Assembly (NCBI RefSeq): GCF_029227915.1
Contig: NC_079883.1
Location: 24,306,001 to 24,366,000 of the forward strand
Reading direction: 5' to 3'
Source of the DNA: Hydractinia symbiolongicarpus
Taxonomy: Eukaryota > Cnidaria > Hydrozoa > Anthoathecata > Hydractiniidae
Length of the DNA stretch: 60,000 nt
Every line of letters starts with the position of its first letter. Within the stretch, counting starts at the first letter, position 1. This document shows, in pieces, positions 21,371-33,404 of the stretch. The translations under genes and the position numbers were made by a program. The notes beneath the pieces are model-generated. The model worked only from the letters and a program-made list of their open reading frames with translations. It was not told the origin of the DNA and did not search any database.

Positions 21371-21685
21371 TTGATAGCAGTACTAATAAAAATTGAAGAA
21401 ACTAAAAACTGGGTAAGTAAGTTCAGTAACAAAGCTAGTGTATGGTTAAGAAGTAAACATTTGCATCTCCAGCACGTGTTATTTTTATATAGGTCGAGAA
21501 AAAAAAATATAACGTATATACATACAAACTAGTTAGGTTATGTGTTGTCTGCTTAGGAAAAAACATTAGAAAACCATTCGTTTTGCGTAAGCGCTGGGAA
21601 GGAGATTACCTTGCAGATTTAATTATTTAGACATAATTTATAATTCCTAATTTTGGTTGTACATTTTGTAGGTGCAGATTGAAAA

Positions 21686-21736
21686 ATGGTTGTTAAAATA
21701 GAAATAGAAGAAAACATTGACAAACTGACCAGTTAA
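21686..21736 (+). other. Short upstream open reading frame before the BTB-Kelch start
   Basis: The 16-codon frame ATGGTTGTTAAAATAGAA... ends TAA 25 bases before the ATG at 21762. An acceptor-like ATTTTGTAG at 21663-21671 suggests the 5' UTR is spliced just upstream. If transcribed, this uORF could reduce translation of the main frame. Confidence 0.45.
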
Positions 21737-21761
21737 GTTGCGATATAATCGAATTGTTGGT

Positions 21762-24700
21762 ATGCCAGCAGAGCAAATGTGGGAGCCACATTATACCTTG
21801 TACAATAACATTCAACAGGCCTCAAACAGAAAAGAAGCAAATGGATTAAAAACCCGAGAAGAGCTGCAAAAAAAATCGGATGATATAAAAAATGAAAACC
21901 CTCCAAAAGCTGACAAAGCAGAAAACGCCTCGAACAAGCATGAGACTAAAAAACACAAAAAACCAAAATCACCGAAACGTAACAATAAAATTTTACCTTC
22001 AACAGACAAAAAAGAAAAGTCAAAACAAGAATCTAACGTGTCCGAAAAAAAATATAAAAATACTCCGGCTGCTGTTATGCCCGTTCAAAATAAGGCGGAT
22101 GAAGTTAAACCAACGACTGAGATAACTGACAAAAGGGCGGAACCACTTGCAGGTAAGCCTGATGAGTCTGTAAAGAACAATGAGACGAAAACAAACGCAG
22201 GAGATAAAGTGAAAGCGACAGAGGAAAAGAAAGAGGGAAAGAAAACAGGCAAGGATGAAAATGATAGCTCTGAAAAGAAAGCGAGCGTGCCAACCAGTGC
22301 GAAAAAAGAACCAAAAGAGAGTAAGCCGAATGTTTCGAACTCTGGGAATGTTAAAAGTAATGACGCAAGAAACATAAAAGATCCCGATATAAAAAATAAT
22401 GAAAAACTAACGGAACCGAAGAAAGAAAAAACGTCACCAGCTAAGACAAGTAAAAATAAAGCTGACACAAAAAGCGAAAAGGCTAGCGATACAAACCATC
22501 AGAAAAAAATTACGGAACCGGAAAAAGAAAAGTCGTCACCAAATAAGAATAATAAAACTGAAACTAACATAAAAAGTGGGAAGGCCAGCGATGTAGAGAA
22601 TCAGAAAAAACTAACGGAACCGAAGGAAGAAAAATCGGCATCAGATAAGATAATTAAAGCGTACACAAAAAGTGAAAAAGCAGACGATTCGAAAAAAAGT
22701 ACGGAACCGAAAGAAGAAAAAACATCACTAGATAAAACTGAAATTAACAAAACAAATCAAAAAGCCACTAATGTGGACAATCAGAAAAAAACAACGGAAC
22801 AGAAAGTGTCAAAATCGTCAACATTCGTCGATGAAACGAATAAAACCAACGCCTCTAATAAGCATCTAACAGTGTCAACTCAAGGTAAGGAAACTAACAC
22901 GCCTGGAAAAATCGATCAAAAGAAAGATAAAGTAATTAAAGAAAAGAATTACACACAGACAACGATCGGAAGTACTGAAAAATGCAAAACATCTCCTAGA
23001 ATGCATTCAGCTAGAGTAATAACCGTAAAAGAAGCAGAACCTTCAGAAAAAGTTGAAGCAAGTAATAATCTTCACTCTTCTTTAACTTGGGAATCATCGT
23101 ATACCCCTCCAACAAGAAAGGTGAGCTCCGCTCCTGTGAGAATCACCTCAACAAACGCGCGAGGCGAAAAGCCGCTTTCGCCAACAAACACTGGACAAGG
23201 TGCAAATGTGATTTTAGTTAAACCAGCTCCCAAACCAAAACAAGTTTGGCTACAAGCAAACCATATTGTACCTCCTACTCCAGAGGGACCAAAATTTCAA
23301 CAGAATGGCTCCAGTTTGACGTACACTCATCCTGGTGTCCAAGATGACATGCTACAAAAACTGAACGCTCTTAGAACGACTGGTGAGCTCTGTGACGTTG
23401 TGATTAAGGTTCAGGGTATAGAATTTAGAGCACATAAAATCGTTCTATCGTCTTCTTGCGCATATTTTGCGGAACTGTTTAAAAACATAAAAACCGTTCG
23501 CATTGATCGATTAATATTAGAAGGTTTGACCGCGCATTCTGTGGCAGCAATGCTTGGTTATTTTTACCTGGCTAAACTTATAATAGATGCGGAAGATATT
23601 GAGGAGCTAATAGATGCTGCTTATTACTTTAAGGTAGGTCTATCAATAAAACACCAATTTTCGACATACAACATTTTTATAAGGATTCTTACAATGTATG
23701 TTAAATGTTCAAAACATATTTGGGTAATTCAATATTTTTCTTGTATTGCTCCAAAAAATAATTATAACAGACGCCGGTCTTGCTGCTCTAAAAGAGCTTC
23801 TTATACGTGTATTTTTCACTTTTATTTTTAAAAAACATTGCGCCTTTAAATCAAAGTGTTTATTTGAGTATTTCAGTGGACAGAATGTGCTATCCCCTTT
23901 GTTCGATCAAGAAAGACGTCATCTAACACATCTTGTCGTCTCGTCAACTGACGTCAACTAACTCCTCAACCTCGTATCCAGACCCTGCTATGCTTTTCAT
24001 CAGGATTCATTCTGTTGAATAGCATTCTGTACAACATCAATAAGTTTTTATTTCTTTATTATAGTCTTCAGAAGTTATCCAACTATGTACGGACTACCTT
24101 CAGTTAAATTTGAACATACATAACTGTTATAACTACTACAAAGTATCAGCCAAACATGATATCAAAGGTTTGCGCGCGAAGACGTTTCGTTTTCTTTGTT
24201 GGAACTTCAACTCGATCGTAAAAGAACGACCCTTCTTAGAGATCGATGTGGAACACTTGATCCAAGTGATTTCCAGTTCGTCAGTAAAAGTGAAAAGTGA
24301 GGAAGAGGTTTACTCAGCTGTGTGGGAGTGGTATCGTTATAATATTGAGGACAGGTACGAAATTGCTCAATTTGTGAATTTAAAAATATTCTTGTTTCAA
24401 GTACAGTATGCTCTTGTTAGGTCGGGTCCTAGATAAGCAGGACGCCTGCTAAAGTAGGAAAAGGACACTTTCTCTCGGTCCCTTGAGCGTCTCACTGAAC
24501 GGGAGTATACTGTATATATAGAGATACCATCAAGAATGTGGAAACATTCCCTTGGGACTTTTTAGGTCAGTTTGCGAAACATTTTAAGCATATGCTAAGC
24601 ATATCTAAAGTTTTTAATTATAATTTTATAATATTTTAATAAATTATTTGAAAAACTAATTTTTTGCCAGTTGACTGGACTTTTTTAAAATGGATCTTTG

Positions 24701-27359
24701 CGCAAATTCTGAAATTTTAGTAATACAAAATATTAAATCTAAGCCTAAATAAGGGCATTTAGGCTTGGATTCCGTTATGGATATTTTATTGAAATGTTTT
24801 TTTTTAAGGTTGCGAGAAAAGAGAGCTCTGAAAACACAAACTATATTGTTTCTTTGTTTCCTATTGTAGAAAATTTCATGTTCCCAAAGTATGCATTCAC
24901 CTGCATTTTGAAATTATGAGCCTCGAGTTTCTCGAAGAACGTGTTAAGAAAGAAATGTACGTAGCAAGCGAGTTGTGCCGGAAAAAAGTGGATGACGCAA
25001 TCAATATGATAAAAAACAAAGTAGACATTGAAAATCTTAGTGCATACAGACAGGTAACATGATAGATTTTATATACTTACTGATAAGGTACTCGGCTCTA
25101 AGTTATTATAAATCAAAACAATTATTTAAATTAATTGCATCTGATTTTTTAGGCCTCCGACAATGTATATATATTCGACGGCACATCTGCGAATTGCAAA
25201 ATATTGGACTTGAAAACATCTACGACGGAGGATGCGCCTGAATTCCTTTTACCGGCTTTAATAAACAACGAATATCACGTGACTATAAAGGCTGGTAAAA
25301 ACCTCTACACTTTATCCAAACAGTCAGTGTTATTGTTTGATAGTAGCAGGTTGCAATGGGATCAAGTATGTGAAGGTCAGTTTGTTTTTTACATGCCTTA
25401 ACTCTCTTGTTTTCAACAGCAGACTCTCTTCTTTGAAATTATTCTTCGAACGTTCCGAACGCTAAAAGACCCATTTGACTACATTTTCAATTTTAGCACA
25501 AAAAAACAAAGGAGTTTTTCGTTAACGCGTGGGCAGTCAGACAAAACTAAAAATAGTGTCTAAGTGCGAACGTGCTAACAAAAATAAACTCGACTCTTTA
25601 CACTCCAAATTTTTCTGCCTGTTTTAGTGTGCAGCCTATTAGAGAAAAATTGGCAAAAAAATATTTGTTTTTAGTAACAACAGGGTTAAAACAACATTTA
25701 AACTTCTTGTTTGGAAAAAAGCTTTTTGGCGATTGTCTTTATTTTAGAAAGGTGTATTTAGCAGACCAGAAAATTAACCTATGAAAACCTTTTGGAACAA
25801 ACAATTATTTTCAGTTTAAAATTATGAAACGTATTTATGTCGATAAGATTTTTGTCGAAATAAATTTTCCTTCTTTATTTTTTTTGTTTTTATTTATTGT
25901 TTTTTTACCTGCCAGAAGTTTTACTAAGATGTCGCACAAATTTTAACAAAATATTTCAAATTAGAGCTTTCGATTGTCACATTAGGTATTTCAATTGAAG
26001 ATTCTGCAGTTTGTAGCTCAAAGAAATCAATTTTTGTCGTCGGTGGAAAAACAAATGGAAAACAACTTTGGGAACTGGATACCAATACCCTAAAATGGAA
26101 TCGATTGCCCGACATGAAACATGATCGGAAATCTCCCGGTAAGAGAAACGCCTGATTTATTAAAAAAGCTTATTTTACCGATAAAAAATTGACCAAACCC
26201 TTAGCGATTTAATTGATGTGTTACATGGAAGCTTGAAAATGAACTGGCAGGCTAAAAGTTTCGCGAAAAAAGTCACGCGAAAGTATACGCAAATAGATTT
26301 GAACTTATGGTATGATGACAAATAAATAAAGAACAAAGGCTGAATCTACTGTAAATTTAGGAATGTCGCACTTTTAAGGGCAAAAATTTTGCTAGCAGGA
26401 AGTTTTATGGGAAAAACCACATTTTGGAAATTTCGCGGAAATTCATGCAAGCAGGGTTTTTTATTTCCGGAAAAAGAAATTTAAATTTTGATGCTTTATG
26501 CATGTCGCGGCTGTTTCACATCCCTTTGAACACGACCTAGGACGCCAAAAAAAGATGAACTCCTAAACTTTCCCCAGACCTCTCACACGCTTGAGTTATG
26601 TTGAAAAGATTGCGTATCATTGGCGTAATAGAGCCCTAGTAGGTTTGGTGGAGCTCGAGGAGCCTACATACTTAAAATGTAACCTTCTTTCTTTATTTAG
26701 CATTTTGTCGGCCATTTTGCTCTGATAATATTTCCTTAAATATTTTGATAAGGTTTTGATTTAAATACCTTATTGATACAAGGATTGTTGGACAGGCCAA
26801 AAAAAATATGCGCCCTCTCTTTAAATGTATAGAGAATGGTGGAAGTATGATGAAGAATTTGAGCAAAAAACATATCTGTTTTGTTTCTTCTTTAGCTGCA
26901 GCAGTTATGGGAAACACGAAGCCAAGAATCTTCGTAGCAGGTGGTTACTCAGTCACCAAAACAACTGTGTTAAACACAATGGAATGTTACCATGTTACTG
27001 ATAAACAATGGAAACCAATCAAGAACACAATGTGCATGCCTCGTTTTCAGGCCTCAATGATAGTGAAAAATGATAAAGTATATGTTGTAGGGGGGAAAAA
27101 CATGGAGAAGAGTTGGGATTCTGCAGAATGCTATGACAGAGCAACAGAAAAGTGGAAGTTATGTGATGGCGAGCTAACAGAACGAAAATTAAGAAGCCCT
27201 TTAATAAATTTCGAAGGAAAGATATACTCCATAGGCGGTCAAGAATGTACCTCGATTGAGGTTCTGGAGGACGCTGGTAAATCAAGCAAATGGAAGTACA
27301 TTGGTTCGCTCGATGATTCAAACAAAGAGATGCAATGTGTGGCGTACCAACCGATATGA
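21762..27359 (+). CDS. BTB-BACK-Kelch protein with long Lys-rich N-terminal extension
   Basis: Exons 21762-23633, 24065-24354, 24870-25053, 25153-25375, 25986-26138 and 26896-27359 join in phase to 1,061 residues. Residues 1 to about 525 are Lys/Glu/Ser/Thr-rich and disordered, including a roughly 34-residue repeat headed T-E-P-K-x-E-K. The BTB domain starts near residue 540 (G-E-L-C-D-V-V-I-K-V, F-R-A-H-K-I-V-L-S-S). BACK spans exons 2-3 (V-W-E-W-Y...R, L-E-F-L-E-E-R-V, S-E-L-C-R-K). Kelch blades follow, with F-V-V-G-G, F-V-A-G-G-Y, Y-V-V-G-G-K and Y-S-I-G-G and the spaced W residues. The family acts as CUL3 ubiquitin-ligase substrate adaptors, with Kelch binding the substrate. The start is the first ATG of the frame; there is no ATG between it and the upstream stop. 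The extension is far longer than in usual KLHL proteins, and the propeller looks short (about five blades). Confidence 0.85.
22405..22815 (+). repeat. In-frame coding repeat in the Lys-rich region
   Basis: ACGGAACC(G) heads occur at 22410, 22512, 22614, 22701 and 22794. The spacings of 102, 102, 87 and 93 bases are all multiples of three. Each unit encodes T-E-P/Q-K-x-E-K-x-S... followed by N-K and K-A-S/D. The coding frame is kept despite length change. Confidence 0.8.
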
Positions 27360-27494
27360 CAAGTCTGTTATTCATATCAATTTGAACTTGACCGCTCAAA
27401 TTAAAAAGATCGACGCCTTTTTTGTTTTTAGAACTCAAGAGAAAAAACACCGTAGGTTTGACCTTGTATTTATGTTCCTCTGAAAAAGGAAGTT

Positions 27495-27500
27495 AATAAA
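27495..27500 (+). terminator. Polyadenylation signal AATAAA of the BTB-Kelch gene
   Basis: AATAAA lies 135 bases after the stop. It is the first good signal downstream and fits a normal 3' UTR. Confidence 0.6.
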
Positions 27501-28074
27501 GAGAATATATTTATATATTAAAAAACATCCTTTCCTGTCGTTCTTTAAGAACTTATACTTAAATCTGGAGGCTATAATCAATATTTCGTTGGGATTCATA
27601 ATCTGTCACGTGCAAGGTTAAAAGACTTAAAACCAACCAAGACCATTCTACTCTCGTGAATGAACTATTTTTAATTAATTGATTTTACAGCAAAATTTGA
27701 ATGTGTGACACTGCGTAGTTCAAACATTTAGGACTAAAAATCTAATGAAATGCTAATTCGTTGCCACGGAAACAACCTAACAACGGACCAATGATTGCAA
27801 GCTTTTTAAGGTTATTTTTGAATTGTCTAAGTTTCTTAGTTAGTACGCTGGAAAATTAGAACGCGCAAAATATAGTGCAAATAGGGTGGATATGACAGAT
27901 CACTTTTTTTTTAATTCATAATTCTTTTAATTTGGATTATTTGCTAGCTTTTGTGAAAAAATAATAAGAAACTTCGAGTCCTCATTTAATAACAACGTAC
28001 GCAAAAATAACAATAAAAGTTGAATACGAAATTTCTTCCACTGACTCAAAAACTATCTACAAGCTTTCTTCTCA
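27501..28074. other. Intergenic space between two convergent genes
   Basis: It holds the ends of the BTB-Kelch gene (+) and the C2H2 gene (-). A variant minus-strand poly(A) signal ATTAAA (plus TTTAAT) is at 27985-27990. Nothing else is visible. Confidence 0.5.
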
Positions 28075-31000
28075 TCATGTGCGTGATTCACCTTCTTGAA
28101 CAATCACTCTTTGATTTCCAATACCTTCTCCCAACTCAGTGATAAGCGAGCTTAAATTCATCAGAAATGTCACATCGCCTCTTTTAGAGAGTTGGTCTGG
28201 CGATATACCAGCAGATTTACCGCCATTCGAGTCGACGAATACGATATTGGATAATAAGTTCTTTTCCTGTGGAGTTATTTGTGGTTGCGTGATGTTTTCC
28301 GGCTGAGACGCATGTGTGTCGACGTGCGAACGAATACTTTGTATCATAGACGGATTTACGCCAGGTGTCAATGCATCCGATGATGATGTGTCTACGTTGT
28401 CAATATGATACACTTCAACTGGCGTCCCTCCCTGACTACTTATACCTGTCGTTATAAAATCGCCATGATTCATCAAATCGTCGCCTAAAGTCGACGACAG
28501 AACATTACTTGCGTCATGCGACGAATTTCTTATTTGTAGTTCGAGATCGGTCAAGTCAGTCGTGCTCTCACCGTGTTTTATTCTCAAATGCTCGCGTAAC
28601 TTGTGAGTAACTCTATAGTTCTTTCCACAATGTCGACAACTGTATTTCCGCTTGATGTTGTGAATATGACGGTGTTGACTCAAGTTAGCTGCTACTGAAA
28701 ACGTTCGCGAACAGAAATCGCATTGATATCGCTTACCGTCATTGTGGAATTCTTTTCTGTGACGGAGTAAGCTACTATGGCTGTCGAATATTTTTAAACA
28801 CGACGCACAACGTATGATCATTTCGCCGTTGGAATCGGTTTGATAAAGCGTCGTTATATTCGACGGATCCTGTTCAGCGTTTCGTAAGTCAATCTTCGGC
28901 TTTATTACTTCCTTAGAAAACTCGTCGCCATCGTCCGACTCAACATCCACGTTCATTTGATCCGATGCGACGCCGATAGGGCCTGCATCAGCGTTCATCA
29001 AATCCGCCGCCATGTCCGACTCAAATTTATTCTGATTATTAACTATCGGTGTGTCTGAAGACGTCATAAAATTAATTTGATTGCTGGCTGTGGCTATGTT
29101 GCTACTTGAAACATTTAGACCATGCTTTTCTTTTTGTCTTAAGTCATTTTTATTGGCAGCTGCGGTTGTTTCCAGACGTTCTTTAACTAACTCTTCCACC
29201 AATAGACCATCGTCGCGATGATACTTCTTCCCGTAATTTTTATTGCCTGTTCGAAGATGAAAGCTCATGTGATTGGTCAGCGCGCATTTATGCATAAACG
29301 CATGTTTACAGATCTCACAGATGAACTTCTTTTCGCGATGCTCTTTCCTCATGTGTTGTTTCAAATAGTTGTCGCTCGAAAATGTCAACGTGCAGTACGT
29401 ACAACGAAATGGCCGCTCTTCACTGTGACGCGTCATGTGAATTTCTAATTCCCTTTTACGACGAAAGGTATTAAGGCACTGTACACACTTGAACGGTTTT
29501 TCACCAGTATGTGTTATCAGATGTTCTCTTAAATGCCACAAACTTTTTAAAACTTTTTGACAACACCCACAAGTTCTGTTTGTATTCAGCTGCATGCAAT
29601 CGTGGGCGCAATATTGGCTAGTGTCTGGAAACTCCAATTTGCACACGTGACATATTAACGGTTTCCCGCCAAAGTTTTTACAAATATGCGTCTCGAGATC
29701 GTTAAGCGAGGCAAAAAAAGCGTAACACCTTTCACACTTGACTGACTCTTGTTCGTTGTGTGTTTTCATGTGAAGAATGAGATTGGTTGGTTCATCGAAA
29801 CATTCCTTACATACGACACAAATAAATTTACCATTTACTGTGTGTCTGTTTGACATATGACTTCGTAGACTGTTCAAATGCAGAAACATACGCCCACATA
29901 TACCACATTTGAAACGTTTCTCGCCAGTATGCGACTTTATATGGGCGTTTAGAGCCGACGCCCACGCAAACACTTTATCGCAACGGTCACACTTATGTTC
30001 AAGTTGATCTAAAAATGTTTTTTATTAGCATACACTTTCTTATATGATACATGAAATTTTCCTTGTTTTTATATTAGCTTTAATACACCATACATGGATT
30101 AGCATGCATGCTTAATTTCTAGTGAATCTTAGCCTGATATAATTTAGCAGTTTTTTAACACCTTCTTACAAGGGAGGCCTAAGCACTGAAAAAATCATTC
30201 GAGTTTTCCAGGTTTTTCCAGAGTCGTAGAAAGTCCCGAAAGTCTATGTCAAATTTGAGCCGACAGATCGCAACCCAAAGGAGTTTAGTATATATCTGGT
30301 TGCATTTTCACTAAAAGAATTTACGTTTTTAAATGTTTAGGAAAATAAGCCGTTAAGGGAAACCCACCTTTTGGGATGTGGATTATAGCGTGTCTCTTCA
30401 AATGAGACTTCGTTAAAAATGTTTTCTCGCATTTGTCGCACTTGAAAGGGCGTTCACCGGTATGTTGCATCATGTGTCTGTTTAGTTGAAAACGCTGTTT
30501 AAATGATGCCGGACAATACTGGCATTCGAATTGATTGTTTTCATTCTTTGATCGAATACATTTCCGCTTCATGTGTGCTTTCAAATAAGTGCTTGTGGCG
30601 AAAAACGCCTTGCAGCGAGGACAAACGTGCAGTTGACCTGAAATAGATAAATGGATGTGTCGTAAACTGTAGTTCTGAAAAACGGTAATAAAAAGGCTAC
30701 GTATGTATAAAGTACATGTACCATAAATGTTTTTAAAATATATATGTAACTCGTGTTAAAAACAAACGTACTGGGATCATCGCCACTCACGGTTGCATCT
30801 ATACTGCTTTGTTGAGTAGCGTCAATATCATCTTTATCTAAGATAATTCCCTTTTCATTTTCACTGATTGTACCCTAAAAAAATTGAACAACCTTTAGAC
30901 ATAAACATGCAAACTAACAACATAATCGAACAGGTCTGTAAACAAGAGACACATCTTTATAAGAAAAAAAACCCGAAAACTTAAAACCCTTGGTTTTATA

Positions 31001-32007
31001 TGACTTCATGTATAAATTATAAAAATTAAACAACTTTAAATCAGCATTTCATAATTTTTTATCTTCTAATTTCACATACGACTTATTATATACATTGAGC
31101 ATTGTTGTAAAACACATCCCAAAATCCACCTTGCAGGTAAAACTTCATTTGAAAAAGGGCAGTAGAGGAAGCGTTGATAATTAGGTAGTCATTGAAGAAA
31201 TATGGTAAGAAGATTGTTGTCCTACTAGCTCATGTTTTGGTTGATTGTCTTCAGATGGTAACAACTGATCCTGCTGGGCAACCACATTAAAGTAAACAAC
31301 ACCAGATTCATCTACATGAATGTTGGATGGTAAAACAGGAATTTGGATAGAAGCATCTGAGAATGACACAGCGGTTAAATTATCTGCTGGCAAGTACTCA
31401 AACGTCACGTTACTTTCACCTCCTTCACTGGCCTAACATGTAAACAATTAAAATTTTAGTTCACACAGAATTTTGAATACCATTTTGTTAATTTGTTATA
31501 GCTTCCTGGTACCAACAACGTTCTAAAAAAACCAGACAACTTTAGTCACATATGTAAATAGTTTTATAAATGTACGTACTGTAGTAATTAGAAATCTAAA
31601 GAAAAATCTAAATAAAGATATATACCTGTGATATTGACTCTTTTAATGAAATATCATCTGTTTGGTTTATATTCATACTATCCTTATTCTATAAAGCAAT
31701 ATAAAACATAAAATAAATGTAAACGGAAATATTTAACAGCCCATTAGAGTAATATAACACCGGAACCCTAGTTAAATAAATATTAATTCTCTTCGCCATT
31801 TAGTATTTAAAATCAATATATATTTTTAAAAAGCAAAAGCTTTTCGGCTTACGCCATTATTAGTACTATACAAAGTTGTAGTTGTTTGTCTAGTTAAATT
31901 TGCCATTATGGTGGGGATAAAAAAATATACAACTATACCTTGAAAATTTTAGTATTGTTGTCTTCACTGTTTATTATTTGAAAATCTGTATGATTATCAG
32001 ATGACAT
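28075..32007 (-). CDS. C2H2 zinc-finger protein with about 15 fingers
   Basis: Minus-strand exons 32007-31939, 31688-31626, 31432-31226, 30874-30772, 30637-30368 and 30008-28075 join in phase to 881 residues. The ATG at 32007-32005 follows an acceptor (TTTATTTAG), so the 5' UTR is spliced. The first ~145 residues are acidic/polar (M-S-S-D-N-H-T-D-F, then V-T-F-E-Y-L-P-A-D-N). Exon 5 has three fingers, the first ending in Cys (C2HC). Exon 6 has about nine more, an acidic linker (V-E-S-D-D-G-D-E-F), three further fingers and a Ser/Thr-rich tail. Some fingers depart from the consensus, for example C-x2-C...H-I-C. Linkers such as T-G-E-K-P-F and T-G-E-R-P-F are present. It is a likely nuclear, sequence-specific DNA-binding factor; the target is unknown. 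The exon 3 to 4 join is the weakest: its donor is CTA|GTAGGA, and without splicing the frame stops at 31181. Confidence 0.8.
31181..31225 (-). other. Possible alternative 3' end of exon 3 in the C2H2 gene
   Basis: If the weak donor at 31225/31224 is not used, the frame continues 14 codons to a stop at 31183-31181. That would give a finger-less protein of about 127 residues. No AATAAA on the minus strand follows closely, so a true terminal exon is less likely. Confidence 0.35.
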
Positions 32008-32151
32008 CTAAATAAAATATTCATATTTTTTTAGACTGCTTTATCACTCACAAAATAGGTGAGGGTGTTTAAAATGCAATGCACCGATTTACTTACACCT
32101 GCACATAAACATTCCTAATTGTCTACTTAAAAGCTCTTTCTACTTCCTTAA

Positions 32152-32800
32152 GGATACTGTAAGGGTATAGACACATATTCAGTATATTTATTACTTCTCA
32201 AAAATTATGTTTTTTTCTTTAAAATTATTTATTGAACATAAAAGCAAATTAAATTGTCTATAGGATAATATAAATATGATTTTTTTCCAGGTAGCCATAA
32301 ATCCACACCTTTGTTTTTTTTACTAAAACGTCCGAAGCTCCCCTCCGTTTCATTTTCTTTCTGCATCATTTTTATCAATCACTTTAGCATTACCATAGCA
32401 ACAATACTTTGTCACATTTTTTCGAAAAAGCGTTTTTGCTCGCTCTTTTGTGTTTTAACCTGTCTTTTTCTTTAAATAATCAAAATATACATGAAATGTG
32501 ACAAAGTTATTTGCAGCAGGTATCGATGAGCACATGTGCAAAGATTTGTTGAGTTTCTCCGTCGTAGAGGGAAGTTTCGGACATTATAAGTCATGTATAC
32601 AACGTGAAAAACAAAGGTCTAAAATTCCTCGTAAAAGAGTTTTTTCTCAACCTAACCTTTACAACAATAGCCTATTCAAAGATGTAAAGGTGTTAAGCGA
32701 ACTACCGACAACTCATTAAATATTTATATTATGTTAGAGAATATCAATCTCCACATATTTTTAATAAAAAAAAAAAAATTTTTTATACCATTACAGTATC
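32152..32800. mobile_element. 649-bp inverted-repeat element between TTAA sites
   Basis: It starts GGATACTGTAAGGGTATA at 32152 and ends with the inverse TATACCATTACAGTATCC at 32800, an 18-bp terminal repeat with one mismatch. TTAA stands directly outside both ends (32148-32151 and 32801-32804), as expected of a TTAA-duplicating (piggyBac-type) transposon. The interior has only a 73-codon frame (32498-32719) with no transposase motif, so it is non-autonomous. It lies just upstream of the C2H2 gene. Confidence 0.7.
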
Positions 32801-33143
32801 CTTAAGACCTTTAATGATTATGAATCCTAGAATGTTTTTATGTTTTAAGAGGCTCAAACATAAGAGCCTTGAGCAATTGAGAATGCCATTTTTATAAGTC
32901 TGTGAAGGTTCACATAAAATGTTCTCTTAGTCATTCATTTGGTTGCATTATTTGAAAAAAAAAATTTTTTTTATACCATTACGGTATCCTTAAGACCTTT
33001 AATGATTATGAATCCTAGAATGTTTTTATGTTTTAAGAGGCTCAAACATAAGAGCCTTGAGCAATTGAGAATGCCATTTTTATAAGTCCGTGAAGGTTCA
33101 CATAAAATGTTCTCTTAGTCATTCATTGTTCTCTTAGTCATTC
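32768..33143 (+). repeat. Tandem duplication, 189-bp period, including the end of the TTAA element
   Basis: The block with TATACCATTAC..GTATCCTTAAG, TTAATGATTATGAATCCTAG, AGAGCCTTGAGCAATTG and TTCTCTTAGTCATTCATT occurs at about 32768-32940 and again at 32957-33126 with few changes. A third short TTCTCTTAGTCATTCA follows at 33128. The unit spans the right end of the TTAA element plus about 135 bp of flank, so it arose after insertion. Confidence 0.85.
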
Positions 33144-33267
33144 AGAGACGAAGTTTTCTTCTATGTGGTGTGAGTGTTCAAACCAATTCGGTTTCTTGTT
33201 CACACTTTGTTTTTTGCACTTCGCTCCTAACATTGTTTAGCTACTTAAGGAAAAACATCAACAACAA

Positions 33268-33268
33268 A

Positions 33269-33314
<46 letters not shown>

Positions 33315-33335
33315 AAATATATATATATATATAAT
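33268..33335. repeat. A-run and (AT)n microsatellite
   Basis: An A-run passes into about 25 AT dinucleotides with one interruption. Confidence 0.95.
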
Positions 33336-33404
33336 TATACAAAATAATTATATTATTGGTCCACTTTATGAGATAAATTTTTGCGAGATAAATTTTTGTG
33401 AGAT

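Noticed and set aside
22085-22468. Minus-strand open frame of 127 codons
   Set aside because: It is the shadow of the Lys-rich BTB-Kelch coding region; the Phe/Ser/Leu-rich product mirrors Lys/Glu codons.
24355-24436. Continuation of the BACK exon to the stop at 24436
   Set aside because: The donor ACAG|GTACGA at 24355 joined to 24870 restores a normal BACK domain (R-K-F-H-V-P...L-H-F); reading on does not.
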